This document shows positions 16,859 to 25,914 of a stretch of DNA of 64,000 nt, one piece after another. The notes below the pieces were generated by a model. That model did not search any database. It was not told where the DNA came from and saw nothing but the letters and a program-made list of their open reading frames with translations. Source of the DNA: Bacteroidota bacterium. GTDB taxonomy: Bacteria > Bacteroidota > Bacteroidia > Chitinophagales > Chitinophagaceae. Position numbers and translations under genes: made by a program. The DNA is taken from assembly GCA_016868585.1 (NCBI GenBank), contig VGGR01000001.1, forward strand, positions 1 to 64,000, in the 5' to 3' direction. Each line of letters opens with the position of its first letter. The first letter of the stretch is position 1.

Positions 16859-18645
16859 TCAAATCAAGTGCACATATTATTCCTGGAATTTGCTTTTTGC
16901 TCATTAGCACTCTTGCACAGGCACAGTACAATGGCTTTTTACAGAAAAATGATCTCGCGGACGGGTTACGCACTATTCAAATACTAGATAGCGCAACGGC
17001 TGCCAAACAAAATATTTCTGATTATTCTTTTACCATCCGTCCGATAATGCCCGAGATCTGGGAGAGCACAAAAAAAAATTGGATTGCGCTCAAACGTATT
17101 GGTTACTCCCGAAGTTTTAATGATTCGGTTCCGCTGACTATCAATAACGAAAGTTTTTATTCCGCAACCGGTTGGCAAGAACGATTCACCGCTGGGGTTC
17201 AAGTCAAGTTGGGTCGATTACTGGTGGATTTTCAACCCGAGTATGTTAAAGCGGAAAATCTGAAACAGGCCAGCATTAGTGATCAGGTTAGGGACGGAAA
17301 CTATTTTACCCGACTTTATTTTTATCAGTTGAATGTTATTGATTGGCCGCAACAATTTGGAACAAAGGCGCTTGAGAAATTTTACTTGGGTCAGTCTTCT
17401 GCTAAAATTTTATTCGATCATTTTTCAGTGGGGCTCTCTAATGAAAATATTTGGTGGGGGCCTGGGCGTAGAAATGCATTGGTCATGACCAACAATGCAC
17501 CCGGTTTTTTACATGCCGATGTAAAAACAGCAAAGCCCGTTAAAACCATTTTTGGTTCCATTGAAATGCAAGCGGTGTTTGGCAAGCTGGATTCGTCCGG
17601 GGTAGAACCGGTGGAGAATATTCGTCAACAACAATACTGGCCGGGAGCTTATATACCTAAAGAGAATATTCGCCGGCAGCTATTGGGTTTTGTATTCAGT
17701 TGGCAACCCCGTTGGGTTAAGCATTTACATATTGGCTATGCCGCAGCCTACTATGGGTATGTAACCTATGAAAATGCAAGGGGTGATCCCATCCCTCAGT
17801 ATCCCTATTCTATGACTATACCAAAGGGCAAGGGTGCCAAATTGGGTTCGCTCTTTTTCCGTTACTCTATGCCAAAGGATGGTGCTGAACTGTATGGAGA
17901 GTTTGGAAGGGCAGATCGTTTACCTACGCCTTGGAATCTGGCGGAGGATACCATTCCTATTGGTTATGTTTTTGGTTTAAGAAAATGGATGAAGTTGCGT
18001 GGACAAAATCATATCGAAGTGAGTATGGAACTGTCTCATTTGCAGTTGCCTGATCCTCGCTTAACATTCAACGCCGCTAATCCCTTTGGTATTCCTAAAG
18101 TAAATAGCTGGTACACACATCCACAAATTCGTCAGGGCTACACCAATCAGGGACAACTATTGGGTGCAGCGGTAGGCCCTGGAGGAAATAGTCAATTTTT
18201 TGGAATCAGTTGGGTAAACCGTCATAACCGGATAGGTGTTCATGGAGAGCGTTGGGTGCACAATAACGAAATGAACTACTATCAGCATTTATCAAGTGCA
18301 TTGGGCTATGGCCCTCATTTTAAATACTGGGCCAGTCTTACCTATGGTGCCCACGCACAGATACGTGTGGCAGGTCTTTTTTTGTCAGCTGCCTATAATG
18401 TGGGCAAATCACTCAACTATCAATGGGTCAAAGTAGGAGGAGGTGTTGATGGTCCTTCTATTTCCGATAAAAAAGTTTCCAATATGACTTTCACCGCGCA
18501 GTATGAATTGCCTTGGCGTTTAGCGTGGCGCTGGCCCAAAACAGGGATCAATCAAAAGCTGAAAAAATTCGGCGATAAAATTGGATGGCCATTCTGCGAT
18601 TGTAAATTTGGGTTCAAGCGGAAAGAATCCGTTATACCTGAATGA
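16855..18645 (+). CDS. Wzi family capsule assembly protein (outer-membrane barrel, second of tandem pair)
   Basis: 596 residues from a GTG that overlaps the previous stop (GTGA). A signal peptide is present (about 1-22, ends TLAQAQ). The motif GLSNENIWWGPGRRNALVMT with NNAPGFLHAD matches its neighbour's motif position for position, so the two arose by duplication. A conserved PxxxxW..SHL pattern (EVSMELSHLQLPD) is shared too. The C-terminus (WPFCDCKFGFKRKESVIPE) extends beyond the barrel, with two cysteines, and may be exposed. It overlaps the flippase start by four bases (ATGA). Confidence 0.85.
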   Translation: MIKSSAHIIPGICFLLISTLAQAQYNGFLQKNDLADGLRTIQILDSATAAKQNISDYSFTIRPIMPEIWESTKKNWIALKRIGYSRSFNDSVPLTINNESFYSATGWQERFTAGVQVKLGRLLVDFQPEYVKAENLKQASISDQVRDGNYFTRLYFYQLNVIDWPQQFGTKALEKFYLGQSSAKILFDHFSVGLSNENIWWGPGRRNALVMTNNAPGFLHADVKTAKPVKTIFGSIEMQAVFGKLDSSGVEPVENIRQQQYWPGAYIPKENIRRQLLGFVFSWQPRWVKHLHIGYAAAYYGYVTYENARGDPIPQYPYSMTIPKGKGAKLGSLFFRYSMPKDGAELYGEFGRADRLPTPWNLAEDTIPIGYVFGLRKWMKLRGQNHIEVSMELSHLQLPDPRLTFNAANPFGIPKVNSWYTHPQIRQGYTNQGQLLGAAVGPGGNSQFFGISWVNRHNRIGVHGERWVHNNEMNYYQHLSSALGYGPHFKYWASLTYGAHAQIRVAGLFLSAAYNVGKSLNYQWVKVGGGVDGPSISDKKVSNMTFTAQYELPWRLAWRWPKTGINQKLKKFGDKIGWPFCDCKFGFKRKESVIPE

Positions 18646-19925
18646 TTTCACTACACTCCCTTCAAAAACACTCCCGTTACCTGCTTAATCTGGGATCCAC
18701 CTTCGGTTCGCAGGCGGTCACTGCCCTTACTATCCTGGTGCTTACTCCCTTATTGGTGCAACGCCTTGGTGAAGGTGCTTATAGTACTTATGGTGTGTTG
18801 CTAAACCTGATCCTTGTTGTTTCCGTTTTTGATTTTGGATTAAACACAGGGTTGGTCCATCGCCTCATTCAAGAACCTGCACAACGCAACAACCTGCTTA
18901 ATGCTGTTTTTTTCTTTTATTTTTTTATACTGTTACTGGCCGCACCCATCATTTATTTTTTATTTTCAATCGGCTGGGTAGTGAGTGCCGAGCACCAGGC
19001 TTTGTTGGCTATACTACTGGCCGGATTAGTGGTGCAAAACATACTTTCTTCTTTCGCAGAAGCCATCTTTCAATCCATTAATAAAGTTTACCTGAGTAAA
19101 TGGATAAGAATAGGCAGAACCTTATTGGAGGCAGGGCTCTTATACGTGTTGAGTGCGGAGGGTTCCGTATCCTTGTTGCTGACCACCAGTTTTATAGTGA
19201 ATGTTTTTTTTATCCTGGTACTATTGCGTGTAGCGGGTAGAAAACTATCTTTTACTTTTCATTGGAAATTTTTTAAGTGGAAGGTGTTGCGTAGTCAGCT
19301 GCAGTATAGCTTCTGGTATTTTCAAAGTATGTTGGCTACCGTAATCACCTATAATATTCAGATCCTGTTATTGCAACATTATCTCAGTGCAGCACAGCTA
19401 ACCGTGTTTTTATTGGTATTCCGCTTTTTTGAAGTGTTTCGCCTAGGGCTTACCAATTTTACTGCGGTGTTATTTCCTTCCATCTCCGCCATGCAGGCCC
19501 AACAAAATTGGAAGGGATTGCGTGAACAATTTCGGACGGTTTTTACTCGGGTATTGGGACTTTCTTTAATTACATTTGGTTTATTGGGTTGGAAGGGGGA
19601 TGCGATTTTTAGTTGGTGGAGTCATTATCATAGTGCGGAAAGCATTGCGGTGTTCAGGGTATATACACTTTATGTGTTTTTACTAATCTTAGATCATGTG
19701 TCTGTGGTGTTTCTATCTGCCTTGAAATATAACCGCACGCCCTCTATGGTATCCACGTTTCAAAGCACCGCTTCCTTATTGTTGACGGGATTTTTATTTA
19801 CTCAATGGGGGCTCCCCGGCGCCGTCTGGGCTTCTCTCCTTGCCTTTGCTACAACAAGTCTTATATTTAATCCGGCTTATCTGCTTTATCGATTGAGAAA
19901 GGAAACAGGATCTCTTTTAAATTAG
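18642..19925 (+). CDS. Polysaccharide flippase (Wzx/MATE-type, MOP superfamily)
   Basis: 427 residues with 12 or so predicted TM helices and no signal peptide. The N-terminus (GSTFGSQAVTALTILVLTPLLVQRLGEGAY) is the standard Wzx start, with the conserved basic/acidic residues after helix 2 (FDFGLNTGLVHRL). It would flip the undecaprenyl-linked repeat unit to the periplasmic face. Its start overlaps the preceding wzi-like stop (ATGA). It belongs to a gene run with the GT25 enzyme and ligase downstream. Confidence 0.88.
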   Translation: MISLHSLQKHSRYLLNLGSTFGSQAVTALTILVLTPLLVQRLGEGAYSTYGVLLNLILVVSVFDFGLNTGLVHRLIQEPAQRNNLLNAVFFFYFFILLLAAPIIYFLFSIGWVVSAEHQALLAILLAGLVVQNILSSFAEAIFQSINKVYLSKWIRIGRTLLEAGLLYVLSAEGSVSLLLTTSFIVNVFFILVLLRVAGRKLSFTFHWKFFKWKVLRSQLQYSFWYFQSMLATVITYNIQILLLQHYLSAAQLTVFLLVFRFFEVFRLGLTNFTAVLFPSISAMQAQQNWKGLREQFRTVFTRVLGLSLITFGLLGWKGDAIFSWWSHYHSAESIAVFRVYTLYVFLLILDHVSVVFLSALKYNRTPSMVSTFQSTASLLLTGFLFTQWGLPGAVWASLLAFATTSLIFNPAYLLYRLRKETGSLLN

Positions 19926-19946
19926 ATGAATGCGATCAACAAATAA

Positions 19947-20657
19947 GTGATACGGGGATACGTCATAACAGCAGACCATGAGGCAGCAAGAGCTGCCAAT
20001 GTGCAACACCTGCTTGGGCAACTACCGCTTCTCCAAAAAGCCACTGCCGTTTATCCCGCAAAAGACCGGGTTCCCTTTGCAAAAAATATTCTGGCAAAAG
20101 CAAGAAACCGAAAAGGCAATTCCTTTTTACCGGGGGAATTAGGCGTACTCTTGAGCAACCGTCGAATATGGATGGAGATCCGCGCTCAAAAAGATCCGGG
20201 TGAACATTTTTTAATTCTGGAATCAGATAGTCAGATCCAGTCCTTGGATCTCCTGCAAAAAAACTTTGCCGGTCTGACCCGTGCTTATGATCTTTTTTTC
20301 TGGGGCGCCTGGTTAGGTAACATGACCTTGAAAAAAAGCACCTGTGTTGCAATAGATGCTTTGCATAGTGCAGGGGTGCCTGTACTATCATCAGTGAGTG
20401 GAGCTTATGGCTACAGCTTGAATAAAAAAGCAGCCGATCACTTGTTGAAAAAAACCGGCAAGTTGCATTTGCCCGTTGACGAGTTCAAACGATACATCAA
20501 TACTTCTTATTTACGATTGGGCGGCATAGTGCCGGAACTAATTGCTCAGGGTCCGGGTCAAAGCACCATTGATCCCTTGGAGCATAAAGGCCGTATCAAT
20601 TGGGCGTTGATTAAACTACTTCGTTTTCGCAACCAATTAATGGCTCATTTTTCATGA
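19947..20657 (+). CDS. Glycosyltransferase family 25-like protein
   Basis: 236 residues from a GTG at 19947; the ATG at 19926 is out of frame and stops at once. The N-terminal strand (GYVITADHEAARAANVQHLL) and FLPGELGVLLSNRRIWMEI followed by HFLILESDSQIQ match the GT25 (LPS galactosyltransferase) layout. The usual acidic triad EDD reads ESD here. GAYGYSLNKKAADHLLKKTG is the conserved acceptor-side block. It likely adds a sugar to the repeat unit. It overlaps the ligase start by four bases. Confidence 0.75.
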   Translation: MIRGYVITADHEAARAANVQHLLGQLPLLQKATAVYPAKDRVPFAKNILAKARNRKGNSFLPGELGVLLSNRRIWMEIRAQKDPGEHFLILESDSQIQSLDLLQKNFAGLTRAYDLFFWGAWLGNMTLKKSTCVAIDALHSAGVPVLSSVSGAYGYSLNKKAADHLLKKTGKLHLPVDEFKRYINTSYLRLGGIVPELIAQGPGQSTIDPLEHKGRINWALIKLLRFRNQLMAHFS

Positions 20658-21928
20658 GGGCAAAGGATTATTTTTTTAACTGGTTAATATTGGTCTACGG
20701 GGCCTATCTTTTTTTTAATAAGGGACTGGCCTATAGTTTTCTCTCTGAAGCAACATTATTCTTGGGTGTGTTGCTGATGATCCGCGAAAGAGATCGATTG
20801 CAATTTGTTTGGAATCCGGCCACAAAACTCATGGCCTTATTAGCGGCTATTAACCTGATATGGCTTGGCGCGGGAGTGTTCCGTTACCATTTCGTTGAGG
20901 TGGTCAAGGATAGTTTTATTTTTAATTATTCCTTTCTGCTATTGATTCCGTTTTTGTATTTGGACAGGCTGGAACTTTTTAAAGAATCAATTTTTAAGTT
21001 GTATGCCTGGCTTCCCCTCGTTGCCTTTCTCAATTTTATTTTAGGGGCAGTTTTTCCGGTGTTGGAGGTTTGGTCCTTATTTGGCGACATCCCTTTGTTT
21101 GAATACAAACGAGGGGATCTGGGGGTGCAGTTACTGATATCCACTCTGTTATTAGTATCTGGACGAATCCGCCTGCACTCAAGATTTTTACTGCTGAATG
21201 CTGTATTGATCGCTTATTTATTTTTTATTGTAGGAACTTTTAACCGGGGAGGTGCTGTTGCATTTTTATCAGGCATGGTAATTTATGGTTGGTTCAGTAG
21301 AAAAACGGAAGCCTTTCAGGAATGGAAAACTTATCTAAGGTTTATCCCATTGATATTGATCATTGCCGTTCCCTTGTATGCCCTTACAAAAGTGGAGGAT
21401 AAAGTCCAGGGACGAAATACCGGATTGGAGCAATTGCAAAAAAACTTCACCAGCATTGCAGGAGGTAATGTGGAGGGCTCGCTGAGTGAAAATATAGTTT
21501 GGCGATTAACCTGGTGGGGTAATATCATCAATTACACTTTTGCCGGTCCTTATTTTTGGACCGGGAAAGGATTAGGGCTTAATCTGGCTGTGGATGATGG
21601 CATCCCTGCCGATGATTCTACGGATCGCACCCCACTGCGTGCACCCCATAATTTTCACTTACACATTCTGGCGCGTTACGGCGTTCCTGTTTTTATTACA
21701 TGGTTGATTTTTATGTTGTATTTATTCAAAGCTCAGCGGGTAACTGTACCTGGTGCCACAAAAGAAGAAACCTATTTTTTTAGTGCCTGTTTAGCTGCAT
21801 TTTTAGTGAATGCCTCCTTTGATGTGGCGCTTGAAGGGCCCATGGCTGCTTTTCCTTTTTGGATCTGGGTGGGATTGTCGATGGCTCGGCAACAACTGCC
21901 TTTGCCACGCTCCCAAGACCGCTTGTAA
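20654..21928 (+). CDS. O-antigen ligase/polymerase-like membrane protein (Wzy/WaaL type)
   Basis: 424 residues with about ten to twelve TM segments. A large periplasmic loop carries GTFNRGGAVAFLSG before it and HNFHLHILARYGVPVF after it. The latter is the conserved HN..L..L.RYG..G block of Wzy/WaaL/O-antigen-ligase proteins. It either polymerises repeat units or joins the polymer to a carrier at the periplasmic side. Sequence alone does not separate polymerase from ligase; the presence of Wzx and Wzz here favours Wzy (inference). The start overlaps the GT25 stop (ATGA). Confidence 0.82.
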   Translation: MRAKDYFFNWLILVYGAYLFFNKGLAYSFLSEATLFLGVLLMIRERDRLQFVWNPATKLMALLAAINLIWLGAGVFRYHFVEVVKDSFIFNYSFLLLIPFLYLDRLELFKESIFKLYAWLPLVAFLNFILGAVFPVLEVWSLFGDIPLFEYKRGDLGVQLLISTLLLVSGRIRLHSRFLLLNAVLIAYLFFIVGTFNRGGAVAFLSGMVIYGWFSRKTEAFQEWKTYLRFIPLILIIAVPLYALTKVEDKVQGRNTGLEQLQKNFTSIAGGNVEGSLSENIVWRLTWWGNIINYTFAGPYFWTGKGLGLNLAVDDGIPADDSTDRTPLRAPHNFHLHILARYGVPVFITWLIFMLYLFKAQRVTVPGATKEETYFFSACLAAFLVNASFDVALEGPMAAFPFWIWVGLSMARQQLPLPRSQDRL

Positions 21929-21958
21929 AGAATCATTCAGCACGCTCATTATTGAGGC

Positions 21959-21966
21959 TAACTTTG
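21959..21966 (+). promoter_or_regulatory. TAnnTTTG -7 box six bases before the tolC-like start
   Basis: TAACTTTG is an exact match to the Bacteroidota -7 consensus. The ATG at 21973 begins only six bases later, so a start site at the usual distance would give a leaderless or near-leaderless transcript. No good -33 TTG is seen at 19-21 bp. Confidence 0.45.
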
Positions 21967-21972
21967 CGCATT

Positions 21973-23421
21973 ATGAAAAGGTATTTTTTTTTACTGCTGA
22001 CCATTGCCATTTCAACCGGTGTGGGTGCCCAACAAAAATGGGATCTTCGTCAGTGTGTGGACTATGCGCTGCAGAACAATATTTCCATTCGGCAGACGGA
22101 TCTGCAGTCTCAGTTTTCGGCACTCAACTTTATTCAAAACAAGGCGGGTCAACTGCCTTCCTTATCACTTGGGGGTAGTTCCGGGTTTAGGTTAGGGCGT
22201 TCTGAAAATCCCACAACCGGGGTGTTGGAGGATAATAACTTTTTTAACCTGGGCATGCAGCTGCAATCTGGTGTCAGCCTTTTTAACTGGTTCGCCATAA
22301 AAAATAACCGGGAATCCTCCCGTCTCAGCTGGGAGGCAGACAAATCGCAAACGCGCAAGGTCATGGACGATATTGCCTTGAATGTGGCGGTTTCCTATTT
22401 GCAAACTCTCTTGGCGCGTGAACAAGTAAAGGTTGCCGCTGTGCAAGTAGAGCAGGTGCGTGCGCAATTACGCGATACACGTAAAAGAGTAGATGCGGGT
22501 GTTCTTCCTGAATTAAATGCGGCAGAGTTGGAGGCGCAATTGGCAAGAGACGGCGCTGGGTTGATCAGTGCAGAGACCACGGCTGCACAATTGCTCCTGC
22601 AATTAAAAGCGGTGTTGAATCTGGATGCGGCCGTTGATTTTGATATTGCCACACCACCGGTTGATCAAATTCCGGTAGATCCATTAGCTGAACTTCAACC
22701 GGAACTGGTTTATCTCACTGCTTTACAAATGTTGCCCCAACAAAAAGTAAACAGACTTCGGATTGAAGCCGCTGAAAAATCAGTGTCGGCAGCCAGAGGT
22801 AGATTATATCCCAGCGTTACGGCGTTTGGAAGTTTATCAAGCAATGCCATTTCATTTAAACATGAAATTTATAACCAGGTACTAACGGGATACAATACTA
22901 CCGGTGCACGTGTCAATGCGGGTGGTGTCTTTTTTCCGGTGGAAGTCCCCAGTTTCAAGCAAGGTGACAACATTGTTGGTTATTTCAGACCTGATGGGTT
23001 GGGCCGACAACTCAATACTAATCTTGGACAAAGTGTGGGGTTAGGGTTGAATATTCCTGTATTTAATGGGCGCAGTGCACGTATTAATCTGGATCGTTCC
23101 CGTTTACAGGTGCAGCAATTACAACTTCAATTAGAGCAGGGCCAGCGTCAGCTCAAGCAGGATATCTATAAAGCCTACACGGATGCTGTAGCGGCTTTGC
23201 AGAAATACGAGGCGGATAAAAAAGTGTTGACTACGGCAGAGAAATCTTTTTCTTTTGCCAGCAAGCGTTACGATCTAAATCTGCTTTCTGCTTTTGAATT
23301 GATCAACAGTCAGGGCAATCAACAACGTGCCCGCATCCAGGCTTTGTATTCCAAATATGACTATGTATTTAAAATGAAGCTCCTTGAATTTTACAAGGGC
23401 CAGGGGATCAAATTGCAATAA
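21973..23421 (+). CDS. TolC family outer-membrane efflux protein
   Basis: 482 residues from the ATG at 21973; a longer reading frame upstream lacks a signal peptide and overlaps the ligase gene. Signal peptide about 1-19 (ends GVGAQQ). WDLRQCVDYALQNNISIRQTDLQ is the classic TolC repeat start. Two long helical stretches with heptads (about 90-190 and 385-450) and the barrel strands between them give the duplicated OEP fold. It forms the outer-membrane duct for an efflux or export pump. It is followed 18 bp later by its periplasmic adaptor. Confidence 0.92.
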   Translation: MKRYFFLLLTIAISTGVGAQQKWDLRQCVDYALQNNISIRQTDLQSQFSALNFIQNKAGQLPSLSLGGSSGFRLGRSENPTTGVLEDNNFFNLGMQLQSGVSLFNWFAIKNNRESSRLSWEADKSQTRKVMDDIALNVAVSYLQTLLAREQVKVAAVQVEQVRAQLRDTRKRVDAGVLPELNAAELEAQLARDGAGLISAETTAAQLLLQLKAVLNLDAAVDFDIATPPVDQIPVDPLAELQPELVYLTALQMLPQQKVNRLRIEAAEKSVSAARGRLYPSVTAFGSLSSNAISFKHEIYNQVLTGYNTTGARVNAGGVFFPVEVPSFKQGDNIVGYFRPDGLGRQLNTNLGQSVGLGLNIPVFNGRSARINLDRSRLQVQQLQLQLEQGQRQLKQDIYKAYTDAVAALQKYEADKKVLTTAEKSFSFASKRYDLNLLSAFELINSQGNQQRARIQALYSKYDYVFKMKLLEFYKGQGIKLQ

Positions 23422-23439
23422 ACTATTTATACTACCACT

Positions 23440-24807
23440 ATGGCGATGAATAAAAAACTAAAATGGACATTAATCGGGACAGCGGCCTTGATTACACTTT
23501 CTGTGATCGGCAAGTTCATGGGTTCCGATAAAAAGGAAGAAAAAGTTACCGTGGAAAAAGTAGCCCTCCGCACTATTGTAGAAACGGTCAATGCCAGTGG
23601 AAAGATCTACCCGGAAGTTGAGGTAAAAATTTCTCCTGACATTTCCGGAGAAATTACCGAGCTGAATGTGCAAGAAGGCGACTCTGTTAAAAAAGGACAG
23701 GTATTAGCGCGTATCTATGCGGATATCTACGCATTGCAACGTGACGAAGCAGCTTCGCGCGTAAGTCAGACCTCTGCTTCAGTGGAGAATAGCCGTGCCG
23801 CATTAGAAGCTTTGCGTGCCAATTACAACCAGACTAAACTGACCTATGAGCGTAACAAAAAATTATTTGACGATAAAGTAATCTCTCGTGCTGAATTGGA
23901 GCAGGTTGAAACCGCTTACAAATCTGCGCAAGCTAATCTGAATGCGGCTGAGCAAGGTCTGCGAGGATTACAAGCAGGCGTGAAAGGGAGTGAAGTGAGT
24001 TTGAATCGTGCTAACAAGGATCTAAGTCGTGCCACATTGGTTGCCCCCATGAATGGGGTGGTATCTTCTTTAAAAGTAAAAAAGGGCGAACGTGTTGCGG
24101 GTAACAGTTTCAATGTAGGTACCGAAATGATGACAGTAGCTGATATGTCTGTATTGGAAGTGCGTGTAGATGTGGGGGAAAATGATATTGTAAAGATCAG
24201 CATTGGCGATTCCGCTGATGTGGAAGTTGATGCCTATAACAATCGTAAGTTCAAAGGTGTGGTTACTAAAATTGCCAGCAGTATCAAGGGCGCTGCGGCT
24301 GCACTGGCTACTTCTAACGACGTAACTAATTATGAGGTACGTATTCGTTTGCATCCCGCTTCTTATGCTGATCTGGCTAAATTGCCATTCCCTTTCCGTC
24401 CCGGCATGAATGCTACGGCAGACATTTACACTAACACCGTTACCCAAGTATTGTCTGTTCCCATTACTGCTGTAAACACAAGGGTCAAGGGATCTGATAT
24501 GAATGTGGAGGAGAAGATAAAAGAACAGTCAGAGAAAAAAGGTGAAGAAGATAATGCTATCGCTAATGATGCCGCCATGGCTTCGGATGAATTGGAAGAA
24601 GTGGTGTTTGTGTTGCAAAAAGATGGAACGGTTAAAAAAAGGGTAGTTCGTTCCGGCGTACAGGATATCAATTACATTGAAATACTGGCGGGAGTAAAGA
24701 AAGAGGATGAAGTGGTAACGGCTCCTTATGCGGCCATTAGTAAATCACTCAAGGACGGTGCTAAGGTTAAAGTGGTCAAGAAGGAAGAGCTGTTCGAAAA
24801 GCAATAA
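23440..24807 (+). CDS. RND/MacA-type periplasmic adaptor (HlyD family)
   Basis: 455 residues. An N-terminal TM anchor (about 8-27) is followed by a lipoyl half (GKIYPEVEVKISPDISGEI, QEGDSVKKGQVLARI), a long coiled-coil hairpin (about 95-190, KLFDDKVISRAELEQVETAY), the second lipoyl half (LVAPMNGVVSSLKVKKGE) and beta-barrel/membrane-proximal domains. This links an inner-membrane pump to TolC. An acidic insert near 360-385 (EEKIKEQSEKKGEEDN) is unusual. The matching ABC or RND inner-membrane gene is absent from the next positions, so its partner is elsewhere. Confidence 0.9.
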   Translation: MAMNKKLKWTLIGTAALITLSVIGKFMGSDKKEEKVTVEKVALRTIVETVNASGKIYPEVEVKISPDISGEITELNVQEGDSVKKGQVLARIYADIYALQRDEAASRVSQTSASVENSRAALEALRANYNQTKLTYERNKKLFDDKVISRAELEQVETAYKSAQANLNAAEQGLRGLQAGVKGSEVSLNRANKDLSRATLVAPMNGVVSSLKVKKGERVAGNSFNVGTEMMTVADMSVLEVRVDVGENDIVKISIGDSADVEVDAYNNRKFKGVVTKIASSIKGAAAALATSNDVTNYEVRIRLHPASYADLAKLPFPFRPGMNATADIYTNTVTQVLSVPITAVNTRVKGSDMNVEEKIKEQSEKKGEEDNAIANDAAMASDELEEVVFVLQKDGTVKKRVVRSGVQDINYIEILAGVKKEDEVVTAPYAAISKSLKDGAKVKVVKKEELFEKQ

Positions 24808-24830
24808 TTCAAATTCCCTACCTTGCAACT

Positions 24831-25868
24831 ATGCAAATAGGTGTATTGGGAAGTGGCAGCTGGGCCACGGCATTGGCTAAGATTCTAACGGACAACAAAC
24901 ATCCTATTCATTGGTGGATCAGGCAGGAATCCTTAATGGATCAGCTTAAAAAACGAAAGCATAATCCGCAATACCTGCCATCGGTACAGTTTGACCTCTC
25001 CTTATTGCAGTTAACCACTGATATAAGAGAAGTGGTTGGTAAATCAGATCTGATTTTATTGGCAACGCCCTCTGCTTATTTACCAACAAGTCTGGAAGGA
25101 CTGTCGGCAAAAGATTGGAAAGGAAAGAAAGTGCTCTCGGCAATCAAAGGATTGATCCCGCAAGAAAATACCTTGGTTAATCATTACTTGCAAAATAAAT
25201 TTGGCCTTCCCCTTGATGATTATTTTACATTACTTGGTCCCTGTCATGCAGAGGAAGTAGCCGAGGAAAAATTATCCTATCTCACTTTTTCTGGTATCGA
25301 TACTGCTGCTACGCAGCATATTGCCTCTTATTTTGCAACAGACTATATCAACACCATCACCAATCAGGATATTTCGGGTGCGCAGTATGCTGCCGCGCTC
25401 AAGAATATTTATGCTGTAGGTGCGGGTATTGCCCATGGATTGGATTATGGCGATAATTTCCTCAGCGTTTATATTGCCAATGCTGCAGACGAGATGGCTT
25501 CTTTTCTACGCCAATTTGGGGAAGAGCATATCACCGTAGGTGTGCACCAGGAGGAAGATCCCATCACGCACCGCAAGCGTCCCAATTATGCTGCATCGGT
25601 ATATCTGGGCGATTTGTTGGTAACCTGTTATTCGCCTCATAGCCGTAATCGTCGATTTGGTAAACTGATTGGCCGCGGCTACTCTGTAAAAGCGGCACAA
25701 CTCGAAGTGAGCATGGTGGCCGAGGGATATACAGCTTGCAGATGTATATATGCCGTCAATCAACAGGATCCGGTTTCAATTCCCATTGCTGAAATGGTCT
25801 ATAAAATTTGTTGGGAGGGTGTAGGCGCGGAAGAAGGTTTCAAACAGTTAGAGCCATTGATGATGTAA
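24831..25868 (+). CDS. gpsA: NAD(P)+-dependent glycerol-3-phosphate dehydrogenase
   Basis: 345 residues, the normal length. GVLGSGSWATALAKIL holds the N-terminal dinucleotide-binding GxGxxA/S (residues 4-19). LLGPCHAEEVAEE is the substrate pocket (GPSxAxE in most bacteria; Cys replaces Ser here). SGAQYAAALKNIYAVGAGIA contains the catalytic lysine block. It makes sn-glycerol-3-phosphate for phospholipid synthesis in the cytoplasm. A near-match to the TAnnTTTG box (TACCTTG) lies close before the ATG. The neighbour hemW converges on it. Confidence 0.93.
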   Translation: MQIGVLGSGSWATALAKILTDNKHPIHWWIRQESLMDQLKKRKHNPQYLPSVQFDLSLLQLTTDIREVVGKSDLILLATPSAYLPTSLEGLSAKDWKGKKVLSAIKGLIPQENTLVNHYLQNKFGLPLDDYFTLLGPCHAEEVAEEKLSYLTFSGIDTAATQHIASYFATDYINTITNQDISGAQYAAALKNIYAVGAGIAHGLDYGDNFLSVYIANAADEMASFLRQFGEEHITVGVHQEEDPITHRKRPNYAASVYLGDLLVTCYSPHSRNRRFGKLIGRGYSVKAAQLEVSMVAEGYTACRCIYAVNQQDPVSIPIAEMVYKICWEGVGAEEGFKQLEPLMM

Positions 25869-25914
25869 AGGGTTTGCGCAGATCCCGGGGTAAGGTGTTG
25901 CTTGTGATCTTCCA

